Source: Streptomyces hundungensis (GTDB lineage Bacteria > Actinomycetota > Actinomycetes > Streptomycetales > Streptomycetaceae). Taken from it: DNA of 64,000 nucleotides. The position numbers and the translations under genes were made by a program. Below, in pieces: positions 1 through 9,054 of this stretch; the stretch's first letter is position 1, and the number at the start of each line of letters is the position of its first letter. The notes beneath the pieces were generated by a model. The model was not told the DNA's origin, did not search any database, and saw only the letters and a program-made list of their open reading frames with translations. The stretch spans positions 6,324,001 to 6,388,000 of the forward strand of contig NZ_CP032698.1 in NCBI RefSeq assembly GCF_003627815.1. Reading direction: 5' to 3'.

Positions 1-558
1 GCCAAGAAGGCCGCGACCGCGGCCCAGGGGGCGGCTGCGGCCGCGGAACAGACGGGAGCCGACAAGGTGGTTGCGAAGAAGACTGCGGGTGGGGCGACGG
101 CGGCCGAGACCGCCGAGGCGTCGGCGGTGCCGACGGCCCGTGCCGTCGCCACGGCCGCCCCGGGGGAGCTTCCCGTCCGGCCGGGCGAGGATCCCTGGAC
201 CCCGGCGGAGGTCGCCGAGGCCCGCAACGAGCTGTCCAGCGAGGTGCTGCGGCTGCGCAGCGAGATCGAGGCCTCGGAGGCGGCGCTGGCCGGCCTGATG
301 CGGGACTCCGGCGACGGCGCCGGTGACGACGACGCCGACACCGGCACCAAGAACATCACCCGCGAGCACGAGATGGCGCTGGCCGCCAACGCCCGCGAGA
401 CCCTGGAGCAGACCGAACACGCCCTGGAGCGGCTCGACGCCGGGACGTACGGGTACTGCGAGGTCTGCGGGAAGCCGATCGGCAAGGCCAGAATGCAGGC
501 CTTCCCGCGAGCCACTCTGTGCGTGGAGGACAAGCAGAAGCAGGAACGGCGGGGCTGA
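1..558 (+). CDS. TraR/DksA-type zinc-finger protein (5' end missing)
   Basis: The reading frame is open from the first base, so the start lies upstream of the window. The visible N-terminus is Ala/Lys-rich, low-complexity and basic. A helical segment follows (EVAEARNELSSEVLRLRSEI) and then a C-terminal TraR/DksA finger (YCEVCGKPIGKARMQAFPRA). DksA-family proteins bind RNA polymerase through the secondary channel; the basic tail is typical of actinobacterial members and may contact DNA (inference). The finger has CxxC as its first pair, but the second pair reads C-V-E-D: the last expected Cys is Asp. Aspartate can bind zinc, so the finger may be variant rather than dead. lspA follows 61 bp downstream on the same strand. 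Confidence 0.85.
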   Translation, partial: AKKAATAAQGAAAAAEQTGADKVVAKKTAGGATAAETAEASAVPTARAVATAAPGELPVRPGEDPWTPAEVAEARNELSSEVLRLRSEIEASEAALAGLMRDSGDGAGDDDADTGTKNITREHEMALAANARETLEQTEHALERLDAGTYGYCEVCGKPIGKARMQAFPRATLCVEDKQKQERRG

Positions 559-619
559 GCCCCGCACAGGTGTGCCGTACCCTCGTGCTCAGTCAGGAAC
601 CTAGTCGCGAGGGACTCAC

Positions 620-1186
620 GTGGCAGAGGCGGAGCGCATCATCGGTACGCCGGATGTGGAAGGGGCCGACGGGCAGGCGGCCCCTGCCGAGCGGCCGAAG
701 GGCAAGCGGAAGATCGCCGTGCTGTTCGCGGTGGCGGTCGTCGCCTACCTTCTCGACCTCGGCAGCAAGATGCTCGTGGTGGCCCGGCTGGAGGACCACG
801 AGCCGATCGAGGTGATCGGTGACCTGCTCCAGCTGAACGCGATCCGCAACGCGGGCGCCGCCTTCGGGATCGGCGAGGCGTTCACGGTGATCTTCACGAT
901 CATCGCGGCGACCGTGATCGTGGTGATCGCCCGGCTGGCGCGCAAGCTCTACAGCCTGCCCTGGGCGATCGCCCTCGGGCTGCTGCTCGGCGGCGCGCTC
1001 GGCAACCTCACGGACCGCATCTTCCGCTCGCCCGGCATCTTCAAGGGCGAGGTCGTCGACTTCATCGCCCCCAAGGGCTTCGCCGTCTTCAATCTGGCGG
1101 ACTCGGCGATCGTCTGCGGCGGCATCCTCATCGTGATCCTCTCCTTCCGCGGCCTCGACCCGGACGGCACCCTGCACAAGGACTGA
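620..1186 (+). CDS. lspA: Lipoprotein signal peptidase II (LspA)
   Basis: Membrane aspartic protease that removes the signal peptide from prolipoproteins after Lgt has lipidated the +1 Cys. The 188-aa product has a cytoplasmic N-terminal extension of about 35 residues, then four hydrophobic segments. The family motifs [20 protein letters not shown] and FNLADSAI are present; the Asp residues in the last two are the expected catalytic pair. It starts at a GTG. The next gene, rluD, follows 68 bp downstream, an lspA-rluD order common in many bacteria. Its partner enzyme Lgt is encoded in the same window near 40 kb. Confidence 0.95.
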   Translation: MAEAERIIGTPDVEGADGQAAPAERPKGKRKIAVLFAVAVVAYLLDLGSKMLVVARLEDHEPIEVIGDLLQLNAIRNAGAAFGIGEAFTVIFTIIAATVIVVIARLARKLYSLPWAIALGLLLGGALGNLTDRIFRSPGIFKGEVVDFIAPKGFAVFNLADSAIVCGGILIVILSFRGLDPDGTLHKD

Positions 1187-1254
1187 GCCGGTCCGGGGGC
1201 CCGCCCACCGGACGCGCGGCGGGCGGGAACGGTGCGGCAAGGCATACTCGACGG

Positions 1255-2196
1255 GTGAGTACGATTCCCGAGATCCGCACCCTGCCCGTTCCCGACGGCC
1301 TCGAAGGCGAGCGCGTCGACGCCGCCATCTCCCGCATGTTCGGGTTTTCCCGCACCAAGGCGGCCGAGCTCGCCGCGACGGGGAAGGTCCAGGTCGACGG
1401 CGCCGTGGTCGGCAAGTCCGAGCGGGTGCACGGCGGGGCCTGGATGGAGGTCGAGATGCCGCAGGCACCGGCCCCCGTGCAGATCGTCGCGGAGCCCGTC
1501 GAGGGGATGGAGATCGTCCACGACGACGACGACATCGTCGTGATCATGAAGCCGGTCGGTGTCGCAGCCCACCCCAGCCCCGGCTGGACCGGCACCACGG
1601 TCATCGGCGGCCTCGCCGCCGCCGGATACCGCATCTCCACCTCCGGCGCCGCCGAGCGCCAGGGCATCGTGCACCGCCTCGACGTCGGGACCTCGGGCCT
1701 GATGGCCGTCGCGAAGTCCGAGCGGGCCTACACCTCGCTCAAGGCGCAGTTCCGAGAGCGGGTCGTCGACAAGCGCTACCACGCGCTGGTCCAGGGCCAC
1801 CCGGACCCGATGAGCGGCACCATCGACGCCCCGATCGGGCGCCACCCCACCCACGACTACAAGTGGGCCGTGACCGCCGAGGGCAAGCCGTCGGTCACGC
1901 ACTACGACCTGATCGAGGCGTTCCGCGCGGCCTCGCTGCTCGACATCAAGCTGGAGACCGGGCGCACCCACCAGATCCGCGTCCACATGTCGGCCCACCG
2001 CCACCCGTGCGTCGGCGACCTCACCTATGGCGCCGACCCCACCATCGCCAAGCGCCTCAAGCTGACCCGCCAGTGGCTGCACGCGGTGAAGCTGGGCTTC
2101 GAGCACCCCTCCGACGGCCGCTGGGTCGAGTTCGAGAGCGACTACCCGGCCGATCTGCGCTACGCCCTGGACGCCATCCGCGCCGAGAGCGAGTAG
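1255..2196 (+). CDS. rluD: RluA/RluD-family 23S rRNA pseudouridine synthase
   Basis: 313 aa. An N-terminal S4 RNA-binding domain (about residues 10-75) is followed by the RluA-type catalytic domain with the [11 protein letters not shown] motif, whose Asp is the catalytic nucleophile. Later family motifs [11 protein letters not shown] and VGDLTYG are intact. Likely isomerises uridines in helix 69 of 23S rRNA, although specificity within RluA/C/D cannot be fixed from sequence. It starts at a GTG and lies directly downstream of lspA on the same strand. Confidence 0.9.
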   Translation: MSTIPEIRTLPVPDGLEGERVDAAISRMFGFSRTKAAELAATGKVQVDGAVVGKSERVHGGAWMEVEMPQAPAPVQIVAEPVEGMEIVHDDDDIVVIMKPVGVAAHPSPGWTGTTVIGGLAAAGYRISTSGAAERQGIVHRLDVGTSGLMAVAKSERAYTSLKAQFRERVVDKRYHALVQGHPDPMSGTIDAPIGRHPTHDYKWAVTAEGKPSVTHYDLIEAFRAASLLDIKLETGRTHQIRVHMSAHRHPCVGDLTYGADPTIAKRLKLTRQWLHAVKLGFEHPSDGRWVEFESDYPADLRYALDAIRAESE

Positions 2197-2348
2197 CCCC
2201 TTACCGGTCCGGGCGCCGCGACGGGCGTGGCCCAGGCCGCCGCCCGAGCCCTTTGCTCCCCGATGGGCGGTTGGGGTGGGTTGCGTGGCACGCTTGAGGT
2301 CTTGATCGTCAAGGCCGCCCAGGCCCGCACCGCCCGGAGGGGAACTTC

Positions 2349-3935
2349 GTGGACCAGCTCGCCCTGCTGCTCGTGCTCCTGCTCGGAGCGGTGGTGACGG
2401 TCCCGCTGGGGGAGCGGCTCAAGCTGCCCGCGCCGGTGCTGATGACGATCGGCGGGATCGTCATGGCGCTGCTGCCGTTCGTGCCCAATGTCTCCATCGA
2501 GCCGGAACTCATCCTTCCGCTGGTGCTTCCGCCGCTGCTCTACGCCTCCGTACAGCGCACCTCCTGGCGGCAGTTCACGGCCAATGTGCGGCCGATCTTC
2601 CTGCTCGCCGTGGCGCTCGTCTTCGTCACCACCGCCGCCGTCGCGGCCGTCGCCAACTCCATCGTGCCCGGCCTGCCGCTCGGCGCCGCCGTCGCGCTCG
2701 GCGCCCTCGTCGCGCCGCCCGACCCGGTCGCCGCGACCGCGGTGGCGGGCTCGCTCGGGCTGCCGCGCCGGCTGGTGTCGATCCTGGAGGGCGAGGGCCT
2801 GTTCAACGACGTCACCGCGATCGTGCTCTACCACGTGGCGATCGCGGCCGTCGTGAGCGGCAGCTTCTCGTGGGCGTCGGCCGCCGGTGAACTCGTGCTC
2901 TCCGCCGTGGTCGCCGTCGCCGTGGGCCTCGCGCTCGGCTGGGCCGCCAACAAGCTGATGAGCCTGCTCGGCGACCCTACCCTCCAGATCGGCCTCACCC
3001 TCCTGGTCCCCTTCGTCGGCTACGTACTGGCCGAGGAGTTCGGCGGCTCCGGGGTGCTCGCCGTGCTGACCGTGGCGCTGTTCCTCGCCGAGCACACGAT
3101 GGACGCCGACGACGTGCAGGGCCGGCTCGCCGGGGCGACGTTCTGGGAGATCGTCGACACCCTGGTCACCGGGGTGGCGTTCGGCCTGATCGGGCTCGAA
3201 CTCCACCATGTGTTCGGCACCGCGACCGGCCACGAGACGCACATGTTCGGCTGGGCCGCGGTCGTGGTCGGCGTCGTCGTGGGCGTACGGCTGCTGTGGC
3301 TGCTCCCGGCCACCTGGCTCGCCAAGCGGCTGCACCACAAGCGCGACTACGACGAGGACATCCCCACGTCCTGGCGCGAGACGATCATCATGTGGTGGGC
3401 CGGGATGCGGGGCGTGGCCTCGGTGGCGCTCGCGCTCGCCATCCCGCTGAAGACGGACGACGGCTCGCCCTTCCCCGACCGCGACGAGATCGTCTTCATC
3501 GCCTTCGCCGTGATCATGACCACCCTGGTCTTCCAGGGGCTCACCCTGCCCTGGCTGGTCAGGAAGTTGGGCGTACGGGCTGACACGGACGTCGAGCGGG
3601 TGCTGGCGCGGGACCTGGCGATCCGGGCCGCCAAGGCCGCGAAGCGGCGTCTGAAGGAGATCCAGGACGTCGAGGAGCTGCCCGAGGAGGTCATGGAGCA
3701 GCTCCACCGGCGCGCCTTCGACGTGGGCGCGAAGATCAGCCCCGACATGGTCGACGAGGAGCGGCGCGAGGCGTACGCGAAGCGGGTCGAGCGGATCCGG
3801 GCCGTGCAGCGCATCCAGCGCGAGATGATGTCCGCCGCCCGCCACGAGGTGCTGTCCGCGCGCAGCGAGCCGGGGGCGGATCCGGAGGTCGTGGACCGGG
3901 TGCTGCGGCAGTTGGACGTCCGCAGCCTGCGGTGA
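2349..3935 (+). CDS. CPA1-family Na+/H+ antiporter
   Basis: 528-aa integral membrane protein with about 12 hydrophobic segments in the first 410 residues, then a roughly 110-residue charged cytoplasmic tail. Family signatures include the paired acidic motif APPDPVAATAV in the ion-binding region, EGEGLFNDVTAIVLY, and WWAGMRGVASVALALAIP. Likely exchanges Na+ (or K+) for protons in pH and salt homeostasis. The GTG start is preceded by a strong GGAGGGG ribosome-binding site. A 13-bp dyad (CTTGATCGTCAAG, 2301-2313) lies about 35 bp upstream and may be regulatory. Convergent with the MscS gene downstream. Confidence 0.9.
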   Translation: MDQLALLLVLLLGAVVTVPLGERLKLPAPVLMTIGGIVMALLPFVPNVSIEPELILPLVLPPLLYASVQRTSWRQFTANVRPIFLLAVALVFVTTAAVAAVANSIVPGLPLGAAVALGALVAPPDPVAATAVAGSLGLPRRLVSILEGEGLFNDVTAIVLYHVAIAAVVSGSFSWASAAGELVLSAVVAVAVGLALGWAANKLMSLLGDPTLQIGLTLLVPFVGYVLAEEFGGSGVLAVLTVALFLAEHTMDADDVQGRLAGATFWEIVDTLVTGVAFGLIGLELHHVFGTATGHETHMFGWAAVVVGVVVGVRLLWLLPATWLAKRLHHKRDYDEDIPTSWRETIIMWWAGMRGVASVALALAIPLKTDDGSPFPDRDEIVFIAFAVIMTTLVFQGLTLPWLVRKLGVRADTDVERVLARDLAIRAAKAAKRRLKEIQDVEELPEEVMEQLHRRAFDVGAKISPDMVDEERREAYAKRVERIRAVQRIQREMMSAARHEVLSARSEPGADPEVVDRVLRQLDVRSLR

Positions 3936-3936
3936 A

Positions 3937-4040
3937 CCTTCCGGCGCCCACCGGAGCCTGAAGCTCAGGTGACCTTCCGGCGCCCACCGGAGCCTGAAGC
4001 TCAGGTGACCTTCCGGCGCCACCGGGCCCTGAAGCGACCT
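3937..4040. repeat. 36-bp tandem repeat between convergent genes, about 2.7 copies
   Basis: Two identical 36-bp units (3937-3972, 3973-4008) are followed by a decayed third unit from 4009. Each unit contains two small inverted repeats, TCCGGCGCCCACCGGA and CCTGAAGCTCAGG, so the array could fold as a series of hairpins. It sits between the stop of the antiporter and the stop of the convergent MscS gene, where a bidirectional terminator would be expected. Confidence 0.85.
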
Positions 4041-4058
4041 CCCGGCGCCCGGCCGGCC

Positions 4059-5174
4059 TCAGGGCCGCTCGCGCCCGTCCTCGATCGCCGGACGGAACGG
4101 GGGACGCTCGTCTCCGAACCCGTCGCGGTCCTCGGTCCGGGGCGGCCGCGAGGACGTCGTGATCCTCGGCAGTGCGTACGGGTGCTCGGCGCACAGCCAC
4201 GCCACCATCTGCTCGCGGACGGTGACGCGCACCGTCCAGATGTCGTCCGCGTCCTTGGCGGTCACCACGGCCCGCACCTCGATCGTGGACGGGGTGGTGT
4301 CGGTGACGGTGAGCGAGAAGTCCCGGCCGTCCCACGCCGGGCACTCCTTGAGGATCAGGGTGAGCCGTTCACGCATCAGGGGCAGCGGCGCCGAGTGGTC
4401 CAGGTGGAAGAAGACCGTGCCGGTCATCTGGACACCGCCGCGCGACCAGTTCTGGAACGGCTTGCTGGTGAAGTACGACACCGGCATGGTCAGCCGGCGC
4501 TCGTCCCAGGTGCGGACGGCGAGATAGGTGAGCGTGATCTCCTCGACCACGCCCCACTCCCCGTCGACCACCACGGTGTCGCCTATCCGCACCATGTCGC
4601 CGAAGGCGATCTGGAGCCCGGCGAAGAGGTTGCCGAGGGTGGACTGGGCGGCCACACCGGCGACGATGCCGACGATGCCCGCCGAGGCCAGCAGGGACGC
4701 GCCCGCCGCCCGCATCGCGGGGAAGGTGAGCAGCATCGCCGCGACCGCCACCACGATGACGATCGCGCTGACCACCCGCTGGATGAGCGTGACCTGGGTG
4801 CGGACCCGGCGCACCCGGGCGGGATCGCGCGTCGAGCTCGCGTAGCGGGTGTACGAGGACTCCACGACGGCCGTGGCGATCCGCACCACCAGCCAGGAAC
4901 TCGCGCCGATCAGGACCAGCGTCAGACACTGCCCGAGGCCCGCTCTGTGCTCCTGCACCGGATGCCACTTGATCTCGTCGTAGGAGCCCCGCAGGATCGC
5001 GGTGAGCAGGACGAGGTTCAGCGGTATCCGGCAACGCCGCAGCAGACCCCACAGCGGGGTGTCCCGGTGACGGGTGTCGGTTCGGCGCAACAGTCGGTCG
5101 GCGAGCCACCCTACGGCTAGCGTGAGCACGACCGAGCCGCCGATGACGATCAACGGACGCAGTACGTTCTCCAT
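4059..5174 (-). CDS. MscS-family mechanosensitive ion channel
   Basis: 371 aa from the ATG at 5174 (MENVLRPLIVIGG); longer in-frame starts would place 39 basic residues before the first membrane helix. Several N-terminal hydrophobic segments precede the MscS pore helix and beta domain: residues rich in Gly/Ala (AGIVGIVAGVAAQSTLGNLF) then GDMVRIGDTVVVDGEWGVVE. The channel would release solutes on hypo-osmotic shock. The last residues (FRPAIEDGRERP) are encoded by a copy of a dispersed intergenic repeat, so the C-terminal tail has probably been changed by repeat insertion. Divergent from the hydrolase gene at 5257. Confidence 0.9.
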   Translation of the reverse strand: MENVLRPLIVIGGSVVLTLAVGWLADRLLRRTDTRHRDTPLWGLLRRCRIPLNLVLLTAILRGSYDEIKWHPVQEHRAGLGQCLTLVLIGASSWLVVRIATAVVESSYTRYASSTRDPARVRRVRTQVTLIQRVVSAIVIVVAVAAMLLTFPAMRAAGASLLASAGIVGIVAGVAAQSTLGNLFAGLQIAFGDMVRIGDTVVVDGEWGVVEEITLTYLAVRTWDERRLTMPVSYFTSKPFQNWSRGGVQMTGTVFFHLDHSAPLPLMRERLTLILKECPAWDGRDFSLTVTDTTPSTIEVRAVVTAKDADDIWTVRVTVREQMVAWLCAEHPYALPRITTSSRPPRTEDRDGFGDERPPFRPAIEDGRERP

Positions 5175-5256
5175 GCCCCGACCGTAACGCGCCGCCGGCG
5201 ACCACCGGACACGGCACCCTGACCGTCCACTCCGCCCCGGCTGGCACGATGGCCTC

Positions 5257-5838
5257 ATGAACATCATGCTTTTCCACTCCGTCCACGGCATGCGCCCCGC
5301 CGTGCGGGAGGCGGCCGAGCGGCTGCGGGCCGCCGGTCACGAGGTGCACGTCCCCGACCTGTACGAGGGCCGCACCGCGGAGACCGCCGAGGAGGGAGCC
5401 CGGCTCAAGGACGAGATCGGCAAGGAGGAGCTCCTGAAGCGGGCCGTTCTCGCCGCCGCCCCCTACTCGGAGCGCGGGCTCGTCTACGCGGGCTTCTCGC
5501 TCGGCGGATCCATCGCGCAGACCCTGGCGCTCGGCGACGAGAAGGCCCGCGGGCTGCTGCTCTTCCACGGCACCTCGGACATGGCGGAGAACACGGCCGT
5601 GGACGAGCTGCCGGTCCAGCTGCACGTCGCCGACCCGGACCCGTTCGAGTCGGCGGACTGGCTCAACTCCTGGTACCTCCAGATGCGGCGGGCCGGCGCG
5701 GACGTGGAGATCTACCGCTACCCGGGCGCCGGCCACCTCTACACCGACCCCGGGCTGCCGGACTACGACGAGGCGTCCGCCGAGCTGACCTGGCGCACCG
5801 CGCTCGGCTTCCTCGACAGTCTCGCGCCCCAGGCGTAG
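5257..5838 (+). CDS. Dienelactone hydrolase-family protein
   Basis: 193-aa alpha/beta hydrolase of DLH size. The nucleophile elbow reads GFSLGGSIAQ, with Ser where classical dienelactone hydrolases have Cys. The acid lies in the VADPDPFE region and the His in PGAGHLYTD. Substrate unknown; many such proteins are general esterases. Transcribed away from the MscS gene across an 82-bp gap. A strong bidirectional hairpin follows the stop. Confidence 0.85.
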   Translation: MNIMLFHSVHGMRPAVREAAERLRAAGHEVHVPDLYEGRTAETAEEGARLKDEIGKEELLKRAVLAAAPYSERGLVYAGFSLGGSIAQTLALGDEKARGLLLFHGTSDMAENTAVDELPVQLHVADPDPFESADWLNSWYLQMRRAGADVEIYRYPGAGHLYTDPGLPDYDEASAELTWRTALGFLDSLAPQA

Positions 5839-5849
5839 GAACGCCGAAC

Positions 5850-5881
5850 GGGCCGTCCGGAAGCGGGAGTTCGGACGGCCC
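5850..5881. terminator. Bidirectional hairpin terminator
   Basis: Ten-base perfect stem GGGCCGTCCG / CGGACGGCCC (5850-5859 with 5872-5881) around a 12-nt loop, placed between the convergent stops of the DLH-like gene and the DsbA-like gene. No T-run, as usual in this genome. Confidence 0.75.
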
Positions 5882-5905
5882 GCTCGGCGGGTGGCTCGGG
5901 GCGGG

Positions 5906-6715
5906 TCAGCCCTTGAGCGCCTTGTCGATCGCGGCCGTGAAGGAGGCCGGGTCGGACGGCGCGTTGTCCGAGCCCTCCGCGGTGACCTTCTTGCCGTCCA
6001 TCTTCAGGGTGGGCGTGCCCTGGACACCGCTGTCGTTGAACTTGTCCGACATGACGAGCGCCCACTTGTCGTAGGTGCCGTCCTTCACCGCCTTGGCGAA
6101 GGCCGCGTTGCCCTTGAGCGCCGGAACGGTGTCGGCGATCTCGAGAAGGTAGTCGCGGCTCTTGAACTTGTCCTGGGTCTCCTCGGGGTGGAACTTCGCC
6201 GAGAAGAGCGCCGACTTGTACTCGAGGAACGCCTCGGGGCTGACGTTGAGGGCCGCGCCCAGCGCGCTCAGCGCGGTCTTGGAGCCGGTCCCCGGGCTGC
6301 CGTTGTCGATGAACGTGGCGCCGATGAACTGGATCTTGTACTTGCCCGCGTCGATGTCCTTCTTGACGGTCGGGCCGACGGCCTGCTCGAACTGCGAGCA
6401 GATCGGGCAGCGCGGGTCCTCGTACATTTCGAGGGTCTTCTTCGCCTCGGGCTTGCCGATGACGACGGTCGTGCCGTCGCTGCCCGAGTTGGCGGGCTTC
6501 ACCAGCGCCTTGTCCTTGGCGGCCTCCCACGCGCTGGGCTTCATGGCCTGCATGATCGCGTAGCCGGCGCCGCCCGCGACGGCGAGGACACCGACGACGG
6601 ACACGGCCACGATGACCTGGCGACGGGTCTTGGCCCTCTTCGCCTCGCGCTCGCGCTCCGCTCGCAGCCGCTCGCGGGCGGCGGCCTTGTTGGCGTGGCT
6701 GTTGCGGGAACTCAT
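5906..6715 (-). CDS. Membrane-anchored DsbA-like thiol-disulfide protein
   Basis: 269 aa. A highly charged cytoplasmic N-terminus (about 35 residues) precedes one membrane helix (residues ~35-55, VIVAVSVVGVLAVAGGAGYA) and an extracellular thioredoxin-fold domain. The active-site motif is C-P-I-C in YEDPRCPICSQFE, and the cis-Pro loop is GTPTLKMDG. Probably catalyses disulfide formation or isomerisation in exported proteins. A paralogue of the same architecture lies at 38716-39540. The membrane protein upstream on the same strand is 53 bp away and may be co-transcribed. Confidence 0.88.
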   Translation of the reverse strand: MSSRNSHANKAAARERLRAEREREAKRAKTRRQVIVAVSVVGVLAVAGGAGYAIMQAMKPSAWEAAKDKALVKPANSGSDGTTVVIGKPEAKKTLEMYEDPRCPICSQFEQAVGPTVKKDIDAGKYKIQFIGATFIDNGSPGTGSKTALSALGAALNVSPEAFLEYKSALFSAKFHPEETQDKFKSRDYLLEIADTVPALKGNAAFAKAVKDGTYDKWALVMSDKFNDSGVQGTPTLKMDGKKVTAEGSDNAPSDPASFTAAIDKALKG

Positions 6716-6768
6716 GATCTTCTTCTCCGGATGGCAGAGGGGAAACGGGGGACTGCGGTGCTCGGGGC

Positions 6769-7461
6769 TCAGACGGTGCCGAGCGCCCTGCGGGGCGGTC
6801 CCCTTCGTGCCACGGAGTGCACCAGGAGGCGGGTGGGCGAGGGGCCGGGCCCGCGGTGGGCCGGGCGCGCGAGCGGGCCCGAACGGTCGGCGGCGGCCCG
6901 CACCACGGCGACGGCCACCAGGAGCGGCCGGAAGGCGAACGCGCCGACCACGCGCAGCAGCCGGGCCAGCGCCGCCTCACCGCGGCGCAGCCACACCGCG
7001 GCGAGCAGGCCGAGCGTCAGATGGGCGGCGAGCAGCAGCCAGGGCACGGCGGGCCCCGGGTGGGTCAGCATCGTCGCCGCGTCGGCCGGGGCGGACATCG
7101 CGCCCAGGGTGCCGCCGCCGCACAGCACGTCGAAGCCGACCGCGCGCAAGGCGCCCGCGACGGGCCCGCCCGCCGGGCCGTAACAGACGTGCTGGCCGGT
7201 GGTGAACAGCGTGTCGACGGCCAGTTCCAGCGGGACGAGGGCGCCCGCGATCGCCCAGAAGCCGCGCTCGCGGCCGGCCAGCGCGTACGCGAGGACGAAG
7301 ACCGCGCCGGCCGCCGCCGACACCAGCGAGAGCGGCAGCGGGACCCGCGAGAGCAGCACGTGGGACGCGGCGGAGAGCGTCACGACGAGCGCCGTGAAAA
7401 GCGCCGCGCGTGCCGCCCTGAGCTGCGTCCCGGATATGTCCATCGCGGGTGAGTGTGCCAT
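6769..7461 (-). CDS. Uncharacterised polytopic membrane protein
   Basis: 230 aa with about five hydrophobic segments between residues 15 and 180, then a basic Pro/Arg-rich tail. I do not recognise the family. The Cys residues in HVCYGP and VLCGGG could face outside, but there is no CxxC, so a VKOR or DsbB role is not supported. An alternative start lies at 7443 (MDISGTQ); neither start has a convincing ribosome-binding site. It lies 53 bp upstream of the DsbA-like gene on the same strand, suggesting a shared transcript. Confidence 0.65.
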   Translation of the reverse strand: MAHSPAMDISGTQLRAARAALFTALVVTLSAASHVLLSRVPLPLSLVSAAAGAVFVLAYALAGRERGFWAIAGALVPLELAVDTLFTTGQHVCYGPAGGPVAGALRAVGFDVLCGGGTLGAMSAPADAATMLTHPGPAVPWLLLAAHLTLGLLAAVWLRRGEAALARLLRVVGAFAFRPLLVAVAVVRAAADRSGPLARPAHRGPGPSPTRLLVHSVARRGPPRRALGTV

Positions 7462-7497
7462 GTCCGGCCGTATGCCGTGCCTAAGAGTTCGGTGAGA

Positions 7498-8826
7498 CTA
7501 CAGACCCGGGATCCGACCGTTACGGAACAGGTCGACGAAGATCTGGTGATCCGCCCTGGCCCGCGCCCCGTAGGAGTGCGCGAAGTCCACGAGCAGGTCG
7601 CCGAAGCCCTCCTCGTCGGCGGCGATCGCCGCGTCGATGGCGCGCTCGGTGGAGAAGGGCACGAGCTCGGAGTGGCCGCTCTCGTCGTCCGCCGCCGCGT
7701 GCATCGTGGCGGTGGCCCGGCCGAGGTCGGCGACGACCGCCGCGATCTCGTCGGGGTCGTCGATGTCCGACCAGTCCAGGTCCACCGCGTACGGCGAGAC
7801 CTCGGCGACCAGCTGGCCCGCGCCGTCCAGCTCGGTCCAGCCGAGCCACGGGTCGGCGGCGGCCTGGAGCGCGCGCTGGGAGATCACCGTGCGGTGCCCC
7901 TCGTGCTCGAAGTAGCCGCGCACCGCCGGGTCCGTGATGTGCCGGGACACCGCCGGGGTCTGCGCCTGCTTGATGTAGATCACCACATCGTTCTCCAGGG
8001 CGTCGCTGTGCCCTTCGAGCAGGATGTTGTACGAGGGCAGCCCGGCCGAGCCGATGCCGATGCCGCGCCGCCCCACGACGTCCTTGACGCGGTAGGAGTC
8101 CGGGCGCACCAGGCTCTCCTCGGGCAGCGTCTCCAGATAGCCGTCGAAGGCCGCGAGGACCTTGTAGCGGGTCGCCGCGTCCAGCTCGATCGAGCCGTCG
8201 CCCTCGGTGAACCGGCGCTCGTAGTCGCGGATCTCGGTCATCGAGTCGAGCAGCGCGAACCGGGTCCGGGCGCGGGCGTCGCGCAGCGCGCCGAGCAGCG
8301 GGCCCTCCGCCGTGTCCAGGGTGAAGGGCGGCACCTCGTCGTCCTTGGCGCCGGACGCCAGCGCGTGGATGCGCTCGCGGTAGGCGGCGGCGAAGGTGCG
8401 CACCAGGGAGGTGATCTGCTCGTCGCCGAGCGCCTTGGTGTAGCCGATCAGCGCCAGCGAGGCGGCGAGCCGCTTCAGGTCCCAGGTGAAGGGGCCCACG
8501 TACGCCTCGTCGAAGTCGTTGACGTTGAAGATCAGCCGCCCGTTGGCGTCCATGTAGGTGCCGAAGTTCTCGGCGTGCAGATCGCCGTGGATCCAGACCC
8601 GGCCGGTGCGCTCGTCCAGGTAGGGACCGCCGTGCCGCTCCTTCTCCAGGTCGGCGTAGAACAGGCAGGCCGTGCCCCGGTAGAAGGCGAACGCGGAGGC
8701 CGCCATCTTGCGGAACTTGACCCGGAACGCGGCCGGGTCGGCGGCCAGGAGCTCGCCGAACGCGGTCTCGAAAACGGCGAGTATCTCTTCGCCGCGCCTC
8801 TCAGCGCTGAGCTGCGGGACCGACAT
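7498..8826 (-). CDS. DUF2252 family protein
   Basis: 442 aa starting MSVPQLSAERRGEEIL. Belongs to DUF2252, distantly related to aminoglycoside phosphotransferase and other protein-kinase-like folds: HGDLHAENFGTYMD matches the HxDxxxxN catalytic-loop pattern and FNVNDFDEAYVGP the metal-binding DFD. Substrate unknown. Transcribed divergently from dnaE with a 228-bp gap. Frames continuing upstream of this ATG run antisense to dnaE and are not part of the gene. Confidence 0.85.
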   Translation of the reverse strand: MSVPQLSAERRGEEILAVFETAFGELLAADPAAFRVKFRKMAASAFAFYRGTACLFYADLEKERHGGPYLDERTGRVWIHGDLHAENFGTYMDANGRLIFNVNDFDEAYVGPFTWDLKRLAASLALIGYTKALGDEQITSLVRTFAAAYRERIHALASGAKDDEVPPFTLDTAEGPLLGALRDARARTRFALLDSMTEIRDYERRFTEGDGSIELDAATRYKVLAAFDGYLETLPEESLVRPDSYRVKDVVGRRGIGIGSAGLPSYNILLEGHSDALENDVVIYIKQAQTPAVSRHITDPAVRGYFEHEGHRTVISQRALQAAADPWLGWTELDGAGQLVAEVSPYAVDLDWSDIDDPDEIAAVVADLGRATATMHAAADDESGHSELVPFSTERAIDAAIAADEEGFGDLLVDFAHSYGARARADHQIFVDLFRNGRIPGL

Positions 8827-8969
8827 CGCTGGGTGCCTCCTGGTGCGTACTGCCTGCGTCACGTGCGGGACGGGGTGTGCCCCTTCCAACGCGCGACCGT
8901 ACCCCGAAAGTGCCCGTTCGCCGCCCCGGCGCCGTCTGCCGTCGAGGTGCCGCGCGCCGTGGTTCCCCC

Positions 8970-8997
8970 CTCGACTGTCAGCGGGGCGACGTAGACT
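8970..8997 (+). promoter_or_regulatory. Possible dnaE promoter
   Basis: TAGACT at 8992-8997 fits the TANNNT -10 pattern of HrdB promoters. A CTCGAC at 8970-8975 lies 16 bp upstream as a weak -35. This would give a leader of about 50 nt before the dnaE GTG. Confidence 0.3.
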
Positions 8998-9054
8998 CCG
9001 AGGCTGTCCCCCCGCTCCGCGAGACCCCCCCCTTTGCCGTTGGAGGCCCCAACC

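Noticed and set aside
2160..4022. 620-codon antisense frame opposite the antiporter
   Set aside because: It starts inside the tandem repeat, lacks domains, and mirrors the coding strand's codon bias.
6769..7461. VKOR/DsbB assignment for the membrane protein next to the DsbA-like gene
   Set aside because: No CxxC motif and no other VKOR signature.
9034..9054. TTG start for dnaE
   Set aside because: The GGAGG ribosome-binding site lies downstream of it and serves the GTG at 9055, giving the usual N-terminus.
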